From: Methanomassiliicoccales archaeon UBA280
GTDB lineage: Archaea > Thermoplasmatota > Thermoplasmata > SG8-5
Assembly (NCBI GenBank): GCA_002499085.1
Contig: DAKD01000028.1
Location: 23,878-87,877 of the forward strand
Length of the DNA stretch: 64,000 nucleotides
Reading direction: 5' to 3'
Position numbers and translations under genes: made by a program. Every line of letters begins with the position of its first letter. The stretch's first letter is position 1. The notes under the pieces are model-generated. The model ran no database searches, was not told the DNA's origin, and saw only the letters and a program-made list of their open reading frames with translations. Shown here piece after piece: positions 19,115-27,375 of this stretch.

Positions 19115-20380
19115 ATGTCCAAGGAACTGACTGAGCAGATATTCGCCATCATGGAGAGGGAGATGAGCGACATTGGCGGGTTCATTGTCAAAAAGCAGTG
19201 CATGCTCATCGGCTCCGACCCGGAAAACATCGAACCGGCAGACCTGCCCAAACTTGCCAGCAATCTTTCGGAAGTGATGAGGACTTTCGGCGGCTACGAG
19301 AAGGCCAGGAAGATCTATTCCGAAATCAAGAAACTTGAGAACCTTGACAAGGTCGCGGAGGGGGAGAAGAGCGACGACAAGCGCCAGAACATGCTGGAGG
19401 ACCTGGGCATGAGCTGCATATTCTCGGCCGAATGGGACAAGGCATTCGAATATTTCAACAGGCTCTACGGCGAGGCAAGGGCCGGGAACGACAAGGTCCA
19501 GATGTCAAGATACCTTAGGCGGCTGGGCTTCATACACCAGGAGAGGTCGGAATTCGACAGGGCACTGGAATACTACGAGCAATCGCTTGACACGGCCGAG
19601 GACTCGAAGGACCCGAAGGCCATAGGCCAGGCATGCAACAACATCGGCGGCATTTACTGGAACAAGGGCATGTACGAGAAGGCTGGCGAGTACCAGGAGA
19701 GGGCGATAGAGAGCGCGCTCAAGGCAGACGACAAAAAGATACTAGGCTCCGCGCACATAGGGCTGGGGAACATACATGCCGACAGCCATGAACCGCAAGA
19801 AGCCATAGCCCATTACAAGGATGCGCTGAAATATCTCAGCGGAACGGATGAGATTTACGAGATCGCCAGGGCATACAACAACCTTGGCGACACATATCTC
19901 CAGATGAAGGACTGGAACAACTCGCTGAAGCAGTTCGAGAAATGCAGGGAATTCGCGGACAAGGGCGGCTGGATAAACATGAAGGCCTGGGCCGAGTTCA
20001 ACTCGAGCGAGGCACTCGTCGAGCTTGGAAAGCTAGACCTGGCGAAGAAGAACCTGGACGACAGCCTGGACATCCTCAGGAAGATAGGCGACCGCGTCGG
20101 GCTGGGAGGGATTTACCAGAACTACGGAAGGCTCTATTCCGCCAAGAAGGATTGGGCCAAGATGCTGGAGAACTACGATTTGGCCGTGGCCGTGTTCACG
20201 GAGATAAACACGCCCATATCCCTGGCCGAGGTCTACGAGGAGCTGGGCATGGCGCTGAAGAAGATGGGGGACGGGGAAAGGGCCAAGACCGAGCTTAGGC
20301 GCGCAGCCAACCTTTTCCTGCATCTGGACCTGCAGAAGCAGCTGAAAAGGGTCCTGAAGGAGATTGAGACACTGGGCTGA
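19115..20380 (+). CDS. Tetratricopeptide-repeat protein
   Basis: 421 residues, without membrane segments. From residue about 100 to the end there are seven or more TPR-like helical pairs, for example 'FDRALEYYEQSLDTAEDS' and 'YEKAGEYQERAIESALKA', in the pattern of LGN/Rapsyn-type TPR proteins. The N-terminal 90 residues are helical and unassigned. A good ribosome-binding site (AGGAGG) sits eight bases before the ATG. It is probably a protein-protein scaffold; partners are unknown. Confidence 0.88.
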   Translation: MSKELTEQIFAIMEREMSDIGGFIVKKQCMLIGSDPENIEPADLPKLASNLSEVMRTFGGYEKARKIYSEIKKLENLDKVAEGEKSDDKRQNMLEDLGMSCIFSAEWDKAFEYFNRLYGEARAGNDKVQMSRYLRRLGFIHQERSEFDRALEYYEQSLDTAEDSKDPKAIGQACNNIGGIYWNKGMYEKAGEYQERAIESALKADDKKILGSAHIGLGNIHADSHEPQEAIAHYKDALKYLSGTDEIYEIARAYNNLGDTYLQMKDWNNSLKQFEKCREFADKGGWINMKAWAEFNSSEALVELGKLDLAKKNLDDSLDILRKIGDRVGLGGIYQNYGRLYSAKKDWAKMLENYDLAVAVFTEINTPISLAEVYEELGMALKKMGDGERAKTELRRAANLFLHLDLQKQLKRVLKEIETLG

Positions 20381-20420
20381 GAGCATATTGCGCTATATCC
20401 CTGCGAAAAAGCTGGCCGGG

Positions 20421-20537
20421 TCATTTCCTGCCGGATGAGGTTATCAGGACCTTCGGTATGTTCCTTGAAACCTGGAATTCCCTCTGGAGCTTCTCGACGT
20501 TGTACTCTATCTTCTCCGAAATCTTCACCACTATCAT
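20421..20537 (-). CDS. Small protein of 38 residues, unknown function
   Basis: ATG at 20535-20537, TGA at 20421-20423. A TATA box (CATTTATAGT on the minus strand, 20562-20571) is centred about 30 bases upstream, fitting a leaderless mRNA. The product is helix-rich (MIVVKISEKIEYNVEKLQRE, then FQVSRNIPKVLITSSGRK) and the codons prefer G/C at third positions as in neighbouring genes. It has no recognised family. It lies alone between the convergent TPR gene and the divergent METTL5 gene. Confidence 0.5.
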   Translation of the reverse strand: MIVVKISEKIEYNVEKLQREFQVSRNIPKVLITSSGRK

Positions 20538-20688
20538 ATGGCTGTATACATGTAGCCAGGACACTATAAATGTTTTCATTGCCGAATGAGATTATGTCAT
20601 TGCTTCGCCCGAAATGTTCACATTTCCCGCTTCCGCGCAATGAGCGTGAATGCGAAATCTTTTTACTCGGCGCGGCAGTGAGGCCCGC

Positions 20689-21288
20689 ATGAAGCAGAGA
20701 GAACTGGAGATGGCGCTGCAGAAACTGGAGGGATTCGCAAACCCGGACCCTGGCCTGGAGCAGTATCCCACGCCCGCGAAGATCGCGGCGGACATGCTGT
20801 ACACCGCGCATGGCTTGGGGGACATCGAGGGCATGAGCATTATCGACCTTGGCTGCGGCACAGGCGTTTTTTCGATCGGTGCGTGCATGCTTGGCGCTGC
20901 GAAGGTAACAGGATTGGACAAGGACAGGATGGCCTTGGAAGCGGCTATGCGCAATGCCGCGGCAAACAGCTGCGCAGCGGACTTTGTCTGCGGCGATGTG
21001 AGCACGGCTTCAGGCAGTTACGACACATGCATAATGAACCCGCCTTTCGGCTCCCAGAGAAGGCATGCCGACATGCCGTTTCTCGTGAAGGCGGACGAAC
21101 TGGCGGATGTGACCTACAGCCTCCACAATGCCGAAACTGTCGTGTTCCTCGGGAGGAAGATCCAGAGCTTGGGCAGAATTGTGGACCTTGAGAAAAGATA
21201 TAAATTAGAGATAAGGCATACGTTCGGGTTCCATACCAGGGAGAAGGCAATGTTCGATGTCGCGCTCATCAGGACCGTGAGGCAATGA
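20689..21288 (+). CDS. METTL5-family RNA N6-adenine methyltransferase
   Basis: 199 residues from the ATG at 20689. The SAM-binding motif DLGCGTGVFSIGA (53-65) and the catalytic NPPF (117-120), followed by GSQRRHADMPFL, match archaeal METTL5 proteins, whose eukaryotic relative methylates an rRNA adenine. A TATA-like element near 20656-20664 is about 27 bases upstream, so the mRNA may be leaderless. It overlaps the Csl4 gene by four bases, so methylation and exosome genes share an operon. Confidence 0.9.
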   Translation: MKQRELEMALQKLEGFANPDPGLEQYPTPAKIAADMLYTAHGLGDIEGMSIIDLGCGTGVFSIGACMLGAAKVTGLDKDRMALEAAMRNAAANSCAADFVCGDVSTASGSYDTCIMNPPFGSQRRHADMPFLVKADELADVTYSLHNAETVVFLGRKIQSLGRIVDLEKRYKLEIRHTFGFHTREKAMFDVALIRTVRQ

Positions 21289-21854
21289 AGAGGGAGCTGG
21301 CCCTTCCGGGCGATAGAATAGCGGCAGGCGAGGAATATATGCCAGGCCCGGGCACCTACGAGACCGAGGGCGTTATTTACGCGGCCGTTGCCGGGTCCGT
21401 GAAGTTCGACGAGGCCGAGAAGACCGTGACCGTCCTGGAGGCAAGGAGGGTTTCGAGGCTGAAGCCTGGGGACATGGTGGTTGGAGAGGTCACGGGAGTG
21501 AGCAACAGCCTGGCCAACATCGCGGTATGCGCGGTTGACGGCATCGGAAGACAGGTGGGCGCCGGCGAGGCCGGGGCGGTGCATGTCTCGAAGCTGAGCG
21601 AGAATTACACGGAGGATGCCAGAAAGGAATACCGCACCGGAGATATCGTGAGAGCCTTGGTTCTGCAGGTTTCGCCCTCCCTGCAGCTGAGCACGAGAGA
21701 GCCGAACCTCGGCGTGATCAAGGCAAGATGCGGGAAGTGCCGCAACACTCTGAAAAACAGGTCGGGAAAACTCTACTGTTCTGACTGCGAGAGGCAGGAG
21801 TACAGGAAACTGGCGGACGACTTCGCCAGGTTCACGCCCGAGTACCGGGAATAG
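21285..21854 (+). CDS. csl4: Exosome complex RNA-binding subunit Csl4
   Basis: 189 residues. An N-terminal domain beginning LALPGDRIAAGEEYMPGPGT, a central S1 domain (about 60-140, KPGDMVVGEVTGV) and a C-terminal zinc ribbon (CGKC ... CSDC, about 153-172) are the three-domain order of archaeal Csl4. Csl4 caps the Rrp41/Rrp42 ring and binds RNA. It is translation-coupled to the METTL5 gene. Confidence 0.95.
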   Translation: MKRELALPGDRIAAGEEYMPGPGTYETEGVIYAAVAGSVKFDEAEKTVTVLEARRVSRLKPGDMVVGEVTGVSNSLANIAVCAVDGIGRQVGAGEAGAVHVSKLSENYTEDARKEYRTGDIVRALVLQVSPSLQLSTREPNLGVIKARCGKCRNTLKNRSGKLYCSDCERQEYRKLADDFARFTPEYRE

Positions 21855-21907
21855 GCGCAAATATATTATCCGTAGAACCCATACGCTCAGGCACAGGGAG
21901 GAATCTC

Positions 21908-22081
21908 ATGGACAAGACCACCCAGGAACTCTTGGACGAAATCAGGCAGCTCAGGACCGAGCTCAGGCACATGCAGGAAGTCGTGAACTCGCTTGTCAAC
22001 ATTGTCATGGAGATGGACGACGGCCCGGAGGAATACGAGGCCGTGCCCGCGAACCAGAGATTCCTCGACATGTACAACTGA
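21908..22081 (+). CDS. Small acidic coiled-coil-like protein, 57 residues
   Basis: ATG at 21908 with GGAGGA six bases upstream and a TATA-like CAAATATATTA near 21857-21867. The first 35 residues (TTQELLDEIRQLRTELRHMQ and onward) form an amphipathic helix, and the tail is acidic and ends in RFLDMYN. No family is recognised. It is 15 bases upstream of the ribulose-phosphate epimerase gene and probably shares its transcript. Confidence 0.7.
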   Translation: MDKTTQELLDEIRQLRTELRHMQEVVNSLVNIVMEMDDGPEEYEAVPANQRFLDMYN

Positions 22082-22095
22082 CGCCCGGTGAGACT

Positions 22096-22767
22096 ATGCA
22101 GGGAAGAAGGGTGAAGATTGCTCCGTCGATTCTGTCAGCCGACCTGACCAGGCTGGGCGATGCCGTCCGGATCCTGAACGACAGCGGCGCGGACATGGTG
22201 CACCTGGACGTAATGGACGGGAATTTCGTCCCGAACATCACATTCGGCCCGGCATTCTGCAGGGAACTGAAAGCAGTATCCAAGATTCCTTTCGACACGC
22301 ATCTCATGATAACGCATCCCGCGAAGTACGCGAAGGACTTCGTTGAAGCCGGAAGCGATTGGCTCACATTCCATATCGAGTCCGAGGCCGAGCCGCGCGA
22401 CACCATCAAGCTGTTCAGGGACCTGGGCGTGAAGGTCGGGATGGCACTGAACCCCTGCAACCCCGTATCTGACATCGAACCTTTCCTGCCGGAACTGGAC
22501 ATGGTCGTCATCATGACAGTTAACCCGGGTTTCGGGGGCCAGAAATGCATGACCGAGCATTTCTCCAAGGTGGCCGAGGCAAGGCAGCTGGTGGACAGGC
22601 TGGGCTTCGCGACCGATATAGAGGTTGACGGCGGCATCAACGAGAACAATGTCGCCGACGTAGTCAGAGCCGGGGCCACAGTATTCGTGGCAGGTTCGGC
22701 CGTGTTCAGGGGCAAGAGGGGGCCTGCCGGCGAGATTGCCGCGCTCAAGCGGGCCGCGGGAATATGA
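22096..22767 (+). CDS. rpe: Ribulose-phosphate 3-epimerase
   Basis: 223 residues, the normal length. KIAPSILSADLTRLG (7-21), the metal-binding MVHLDVMDGNFVPNITFG (with His and Asp ligands), HLMI and VMTVNPGFGGQK, and EVDGGINENN match ribulose-5-phosphate 3-epimerases of the TIM-barrel fold. It interconverts ribulose-5-phosphate and xylulose-5-phosphate. All catalytic residues are present. Confidence 0.96.
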   Translation: MQGRRVKIAPSILSADLTRLGDAVRILNDSGADMVHLDVMDGNFVPNITFGPAFCRELKAVSKIPFDTHLMITHPAKYAKDFVEAGSDWLTFHIESEAEPRDTIKLFRDLGVKVGMALNPCNPVSDIEPFLPELDMVVIMTVNPGFGGQKCMTEHFSKVAEARQLVDRLGFATDIEVDGGINENNVADVVRAGATVFVAGSAVFRGKRGPAGEIAALKRAAGI

Positions 22768-22820
22768 TGCCGGCGGTACGTCGAATACTCACGGGTCTGT
22801 CAACTTCTTGGTGAATGTTT

Positions 22821-22976
22821 GGGTCTAGGGGCTAGGGACTAGGGTGCATAGTAATGCATTCGACTGGCTTGGTACGAACAAGCCAGCAACCTAGACCCTT
22901 TATCCCATTATGAAAACGCAGACCCTAGACCCTTTATCCCATATTATTGGCAAAGACCCTAGACCCTCGCAACCAG
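22821..22976. repeat. Cluster of short direct and inverted CCTAGACCCT repeats
   Basis: The unit CCTAGACCCTTTATCCCAT occurs twice (22890-22908 and 22924-22942) and a short version, CCTAGACCCT, once more (about 22958-22968). The reverse form GGGTCTAGGG stands at 22821-22830, followed by GCTAGGGACTAGGG. The array lies in the 280-base spacer after rpe. No gene or element was recognised here. Confidence 0.7.
22864..22886. repeat. Perfect hairpin
   Basis: CTGGCTTG and CAAGCCAG form an eight-base perfect stem around a seven-base loop, inside the repeat cluster. No T-run follows, so it is not an evident terminator. Confidence 0.6.
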
Positions 22977-23049
22977 TCTCAATATCAATGAATCCTTGAC
23001 AAGCTCGCATTCACAGTTAAATTATTAAACCCCCTCAGTATCCTTGCGG

Positions 23050-23241
23050 ATGATGGAAATGAACCAGTTCATGAAGGAAAACGGAAAGAAAATGCTTATC
23101 GGCTTCATCGGCTTCGGAATACCTTTGATATTCCTGGCAGCCCAGGTTTTCCTCGGATTCGGCAACCTCCCGTGGATGATGCTCATGCTCGGCTGGTTCG
23201 GTTTCGCCCTCCTCTTCATGATGGGCGTCAGCGACGAGTGA
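23050..23241 (+). CDS. Small membrane protein with two spans
   Basis: 63 residues from the ATG at 23050. Two hydrophobic segments (about 17-36, LIGFIGFGIPLIFLAAQVFL, and 42-58, WMMLMLGWFGFALLFMM) follow a charged N-terminus. A TATA-like AAATTATTAAA near 23016-23029 is about 26 bases upstream, fitting a leaderless start. It ends two bases before the convergent metallopeptidase-like gene. Function unknown. Confidence 0.6.
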   Translation: MMEMNQFMKENGKKMLIGFIGFGIPLIFLAAQVFLGFGNLPWMMLMLGWFGFALLFMMGVSDE

Positions 23242-23242
23242 T

Positions 23243-24757
23243 TCATCCAATATCAAGTATGAGGCGGTAATTCGTCGGGGAACCCTCCGTGCTGTTATTC
23301 TCCCAGACATAAGTGCTTTCGTCGATTGCGACTGGGTCGAAGGAAGGGTCCAGGATGCTCCAGGCCAATAGTTCGACCAGCACCATTTCCGCATCCCAGG
23401 AGATTGTCACCATGTCCATGTACCCGCCCTGGTTGCTCCAGGGGTCAACGAAAGTGAGAGTGTAGTCCCCGTCCAGGATGCCCATGCCGGGCTGCGGTGT
23501 CGGCCCTCCGGGGGACAGATGTGACTGTCTGGTGCCGTCCGGCACGCTGAGATATGTGGTGCACATCCTGCCGTTGGTGTCATTGCTACCGGCAGCCCTC
23601 ACATTTACAAGGGATGTGGCGAATGAACGGTTGTCTGTCGCGCCCCGAGGCAGGCTGAACATAGTCATAAGGATGTTCTTGGACCGCGCAATGTACCTGT
23701 CCCAGTCCGGGCGCGTGTCAAACGAGTGATATATCTTGCTTTCCAGAGGCGACGGCGATTCCATGATGTTCCTCAGCACTATGTCGACTCTCATCGTGCC
23801 GTTTGCATGCACATGCACGGCCGCATTCCCGATGGAGTAGTCCAGGTAATAGGACTCCACCTCGACGGGAGGGTCATGCAGAAGCACGCCCCTGGCGGTT
23901 TCCTGCGAGAGCCCGAACACGCCTGCCCAGCCGGCCATGACCAGCATGAAGCATGCCACGATCGAGACTATGCTTGAGAAGGTTATCCTGTGCTCCGACT
24001 CCCTCTTTGGCTCGACCATCATCGGAACGAGGATTAGGGCCATGCCCAGGAACAGCATGAGCACCACGGAGTTCAGGAAAGGATATGTCATCTGGTCCTG
24101 GGGGAGCGACAGGGAGAAGAACAGCGAGATGAAGCCGCTCAGCAGCAGCGGCGGAAACCAGAACACGGCCAGCATCCCCATCCTCACCCTGTCGTCCTCG
24201 AGGTCCATGAACCTTCCGATGAATTTCAGAGCCGCGACCGACACGGCAATGATGAATATCCCGGTGAGCACAAGGCCGGCAGCGACAAATGGGTCGGGCT
24301 GCATGCCCAGCACGGCAGCGGCATACCTCGTGTCCCCGGATTCGTAGACATAGCCCATGACCAGGTACAGCGAGGAAAGGACTGTCATGCCGATGCAGAA
24401 CATCAGCGTGAACATGCCCAGCATGAAATTCTTGATTCTCGGAACAACAAAGAAGAGCACGGCGGAGCCCAGGACAAGCTGGACCAGTATGCCGGCCATG
24501 TAGATGAGGGCCACGTTGGACGCGGATATGCCCTCGGGCAGCCAGAATGATACGAAGCCCGAGCCCGGCGAAAGGTAGAATGCATAGACGTCGCCGCCGA
24601 GAAGGGTCGCAAAAAGGCCGTGGCCGAGCAGTTCGTGTATGGCTATTGAAAGAAAAAGCGCCAGGACATACAGCATCATCAGGATGGCCAGGAGCGTGAG
24701 CTTGCCCTCCCTCGACGAGAGCGGCTCGGACATGGTCGGGCTCCGGGAGCGAAACAT
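23243..24757 (-). CDS. Polytopic membrane protein with HELLGH motif (M50-like)
   Basis: 504 residues from the ATG at 24755-24757, about 29 bases from a TATA box (24781-24790). Residues 20-300 contain about eight membrane spans. The second half of the first span carries AIHELLGHG (40-48). This is spaced H-E-x-x-x-H, one residue longer than the HExxH of site-2 proteases. The C-terminal 230 residues are a predicted extracellular domain. It resembles M50-type membrane proteins, but the altered motif makes protease activity uncertain. Confidence 0.6.
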   Translation of the reverse strand: MFRSRSPTMSEPLSSREGKLTLLAILMMLYVLALFLSIAIHELLGHGLFATLLGGDVYAFYLSPGSGFVSFWLPEGISASNVALIYMAGILVQLVLGSAVLFFVVPRIKNFMLGMFTLMFCIGMTVLSSLYLVMGYVYESGDTRYAAAVLGMQPDPFVAAGLVLTGIFIIAVSVAALKFIGRFMDLEDDRVRMGMLAVFWFPPLLLSGFISLFFSLSLPQDQMTYPFLNSVVLMLFLGMALILVPMMVEPKRESEHRITFSSIVSIVACFMLVMAGWAGVFGLSQETARGVLLHDPPVEVESYYLDYSIGNAAVHVHANGTMRVDIVLRNIMESPSPLESKIYHSFDTRPDWDRYIARSKNILMTMFSLPRGATDNRSFATSLVNVRAAGSNDTNGRMCTTYLSVPDGTRQSHLSPGGPTPQPGMGILDGDYTLTFVDPWSNQGGYMDMVTISWDAEMVLVELLAWSILDPSFDPVAIDESTYVWENNSTEGSPTNYRLILDIG

Positions 24758-24804
24758 GGTTTCACCATATACTTCCAGGCATTTATAATACCCGCGCCTT
24801 TTTA

Positions 24805-25128
24805 GTAAACTACCAGCCCTTAAAGGTAGCGGCGAATTCATTATAGTCTGTGAAATTCGCCCTATCTCCAGTCTTCCTTCGGAAGCCTGAAGAGGCAGGC
24901 GTTTGCGTCGGGCTGGAAGTTTACCATAGGGCAGTTATATGCCGAATCAGAGATTCGGCAAACCCATTTTGAAATCTTAAAATGGAGCATACCTATACCA
25001 TCGAAGCGCACCAGCTTCGATTTTCTTCGAAATGATATGCACGGTATGCAACGGTCTATCCGCGTTTACTGCCCTACGCTTTCATCCAGGCCATCAATGG
25101 CCTGGCGTTCAGCTTTTATGGCAGTAAA
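24805..25128. mobile_element. Non-autonomous IS200/IS605-like element, copy A
   Basis: Shares its outer parts with a second copy at 31481-31688. The left end reads GTAAACTACCAGCCC, with GGGCTGGAAGTTTAC at 24910-24924. The right part shares GCAACGGTCTATCC, CGTTTACTGCCCT and CGCTTTCATCCAGGCC, and ends GCGTTCAGCTTTTATGGCA then TAAA. Internal hairpins include GCCGAATC/GATTCGGC, CCATTTT/AAAATGG, TCGAAGC/GCTTCGA and CCAGGCCAT/ATGGCCTGG. No transposase is present. Ends with subterminal hairpins resemble those of IS200/IS605 elements or their derived miniature elements. The left end overlaps the promoter region of the membrane protein gene. Confidence 0.6.
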
Positions 25129-25235
25129 AGCTGTGCGGATTTTTCCGACAGGTATATTAGCGAAGAACAATTACCAGACGGGTGCAGGGAGCCCGCGTCT
25201 TCCGGAACTCTGCCAGTGTGCAAGGAGGAATATGA

Positions 25236-26510
25236 ATGCCAAGCAAATTCTCGCATCTTTATTCGAAGAACGCCAAGGAGATGAAAGCGTCCGAAATCCG
25301 AGAGCTTCTGAAGCTCACGGAGAGGAAGGAAGTTATCTCGTTCGCTGGCGGACTGCCCAGCCCCGAAGCCTTCCCTGTTGACAAGGTAAGGGAGATATGC
25401 AATTATCTCCTGGACGAGAAGGGGCCCAACATACTCCAGTACGGCACCACCGAGGGCGTGACAGAGCTGAGGAAGGCCATTGCCGACAGGATGGTCGGAA
25501 AGGGCATGAACATCAACTACCACAACGTCCTGATCACTGCAGGCTCGCAGCAGGCCCTCGACCTCATCGGCAAGACATTCCTGGACCCGGACGACACAGT
25601 CATCGTGGGCGCGCCCACTTACATGGGCGGCACCAATGCATTCAGGTCCTATGGGGCATTGCTTGAAAGCGTCCCGGTGGATGAAAATGGCATGGACCCG
25701 GAACTGCTGGAGGACAAGATAAAACAGCTTCAGATGCACGGGCGCAACCCTGAGCTCCTTTACCTGATCCCGGCCTTCCAGAACCCTTCCGGAGTGACCA
25801 TGACCCTTGAGAGGCGTAAGCGGGTTTTGGAGATTGCCAGGGAATACGACATGGTCGTGATAGAGGATGCGCCTTACTCGGAGCTCAGATACAGCGGCCA
25901 GGCCATAAAGCCCATGAAAACCATGGACGAGGACGGCAGAGTGATCTACCTGGGAACATTTTCGAAGGTTCTGGCGCCGGGATTCAGAGTGGCATGGTGC
26001 ATTGCCGACAAGGACCTGCTCAACAAACTCATAATAGTGAAGCAGGCCGCGGATTTGTGCACGAACACATTCGGCCAGCACATAGCGGCCGAGTACCTGA
26101 CACGCGGATATCTGGACCAGCATCTCGAGAAGATCAAATCGCTCTACAAACACAAGAGGGACCGCATGCTCGCTGCCATGGACAGGCATTTCCCCGCAGA
26201 GGCGAAATGGACCAGGCCCGAGGGTGGAATGTTCATTTGGGTCACATTGCCGGAGAACATCGACACGAAGGAGATGTTCACGAGAGCGCTGGAGAACAAT
26301 GTCGCTTACGTGCACGGCGCTTCGTTCTTTGCGGACAGAAGCGGCAGGAATACCATGAGGCTGAACTTCACCTATGCCACGGATGCGGAGATTGACGAGG
26401 GCATAAAGAGGCTGGCGCAGACAGTCAGAAACGAGATCGCGATGCACAAGAAGGAGACGCCGGCCAAGGACTTCAGGCCGGACGAGGACGGCATGGTCTT
26501 CGGTGTGTAA
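25236..26510 (+). CDS. PLP-dependent aminotransferase, class I/II (MocR/AadAT-like)
   Basis: 424 residues. NPSG (183-186), DAPYSEL (211-217), the cofactor lysine in GTFSKVLAPGFR (K244) and a C-terminal MRLNFTY define a fold-type I aminotransferase of the 2-aminoadipate/aromatic group. It probably transaminates amino acids with 2-oxoglutarate. AAGGAGG lies upstream; of two close ATG codons only that at 25236 leads into this frame. A long hairpin overlaps its stop codon. Confidence 0.9.
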   Translation: MPSKFSHLYSKNAKEMKASEIRELLKLTERKEVISFAGGLPSPEAFPVDKVREICNYLLDEKGPNILQYGTTEGVTELRKAIADRMVGKGMNINYHNVLITAGSQQALDLIGKTFLDPDDTVIVGAPTYMGGTNAFRSYGALLESVPVDENGMDPELLEDKIKQLQMHGRNPELLYLIPAFQNPSGVTMTLERRKRVLEIAREYDMVVIEDAPYSELRYSGQAIKPMKTMDEDGRVIYLGTFSKVLAPGFRVAWCIADKDLLNKLIIVKQAADLCTNTFGQHIAAEYLTRGYLDQHLEKIKSLYKHKRDRMLAAMDRHFPAEAKWTRPEGGMFIWVTLPENIDTKEMFTRALENNVAYVHGASFFADRSGRNTMRLNFTYATDAEIDEGIKRLAQTVRNEIAMHKKETPAKDFRPDEDGMVFGV

Positions 26511-26554
26511 TTCCATAATCACAACGCTTTAATTCGCTGATTACGGAATTACAC
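26505..26554 (+). terminator. Long inverted repeat over the stop codon
   Basis: GTGTAATTCCATAATCA (26505-26521) pairs with TGATTACGGAATTACAC (26538-26554): 16 of 17 positions match around a 16-base loop. It includes the TAA of the aminotransferase gene. It probably ends or protects the transcript, though no long T-run follows. Confidence 0.55.
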
Positions 26555-26937
26555 CAGTCTCTTGATTGGGACATTTCAAGAATAAATCCAATCATGGCGA
26601 ATACTAAAGAAATCTCAATTCTGCTATCGTATTCACCGTTTGCCATTAGTATGTTGTGAGCCGTATGGCCCTAATCAGTTCAGACATCGGTACCGGGCCA
26701 TCGCCGGATTCTTCTGTAAAATGGGCACCTTTCAGAACCCGGCTTGCTCGTGAGATATGCAATCATTTGATGCGGTCTTATCTCACTCGCATCGTCGAAT
26801 GCTCTGCCCGAAATAGCTCGGAGTTGCATTCAACATTCATAGCTACCGCAATCTAAGGATGGATGTCCGTGTACGGCAATCGATAAATACAGATACAGCC
26901 ATGCATTCAGGGAATCAATAACCGGAGATGGAAATCA
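26555..26937. other. Spacer of about 380 bases without a recognised gene
   Basis: Short open frames occur (for example 26656-26856, plus), but their codon use lacks the G/C-ending bias of the surrounding genes and no product is recognised. No tRNA or repeat was seen. The end of the spacer holds the promoter region of the CGGC gene, with GGAGAT before its ATG. Confidence 0.5.
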
Positions 26938-27375
26938 ATGAAAATCGGCATATTCATCTGCAACAGGTACAGGAACTGCGCCGGAGGCAAATGCTTCAGG
27001 GCGGCGCGGAACAGGGAGGGGGCATTCAGCGTATATCCCAAGGACGAGCCTTTGGAGATTGTCGGTTACACAACCTGTGGCGGCTGCCCCGGAGGGAACA
27101 TAGAATATGCGCCGGACGAGATGATGAAGAACGGCGCTGAGGTCATACACCTGGCCACCGGACTCGTTGTCGGATACCCGCCATGCCCCAACATAGCCAG
27201 GTTCAGGGACTTCATGACAGAGAAATACGGCATCAAAGTAGTGGTCGGAACTCACCCCATACCCCAGAAATATTACCTGACGCACAGCAGGCTGGGAACA
27301 TGGGACTCTGCAGCCTGGAAGGAACTGATAGGGCCTACACTGGCTACCGAGTCTGTACGGCTGGCATATGATTAG
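26938..27375 (+). CDS. CGGC domain protein
   Basis: 145 residues. The family signature TTCGGCPGGN is at about 43-52, with an N-terminal CNRYRNCAGGKC cysteine set and VIHLATGLVVGYPPCP. CGGC proteins are small, Cys-rich and predicted to bind metal; the function is unknown. It converges on and overlaps by four bases the ferredoxin-ATPase gene, so it is transcribed separately from that cluster. Confidence 0.9.
   Translation: MKIGIFICNRYRNCAGGKCFRAARNREGAFSVYPKDEPLEIVGYTTCGGCPGGNIEYAPDEMMKNGAEVIHLATGLVVGYPPCPNIARFRDFMTEKYGIKVVVGTHPIPQKYYLTHSRLGTWDSAAWKELIGPTLATESVRLAYD

Noticed and set aside
26656..26856. 66-codon open frame as a gene
   Set aside because: Codon use unlike neighbours, no clear start signals and no recognisable protein.
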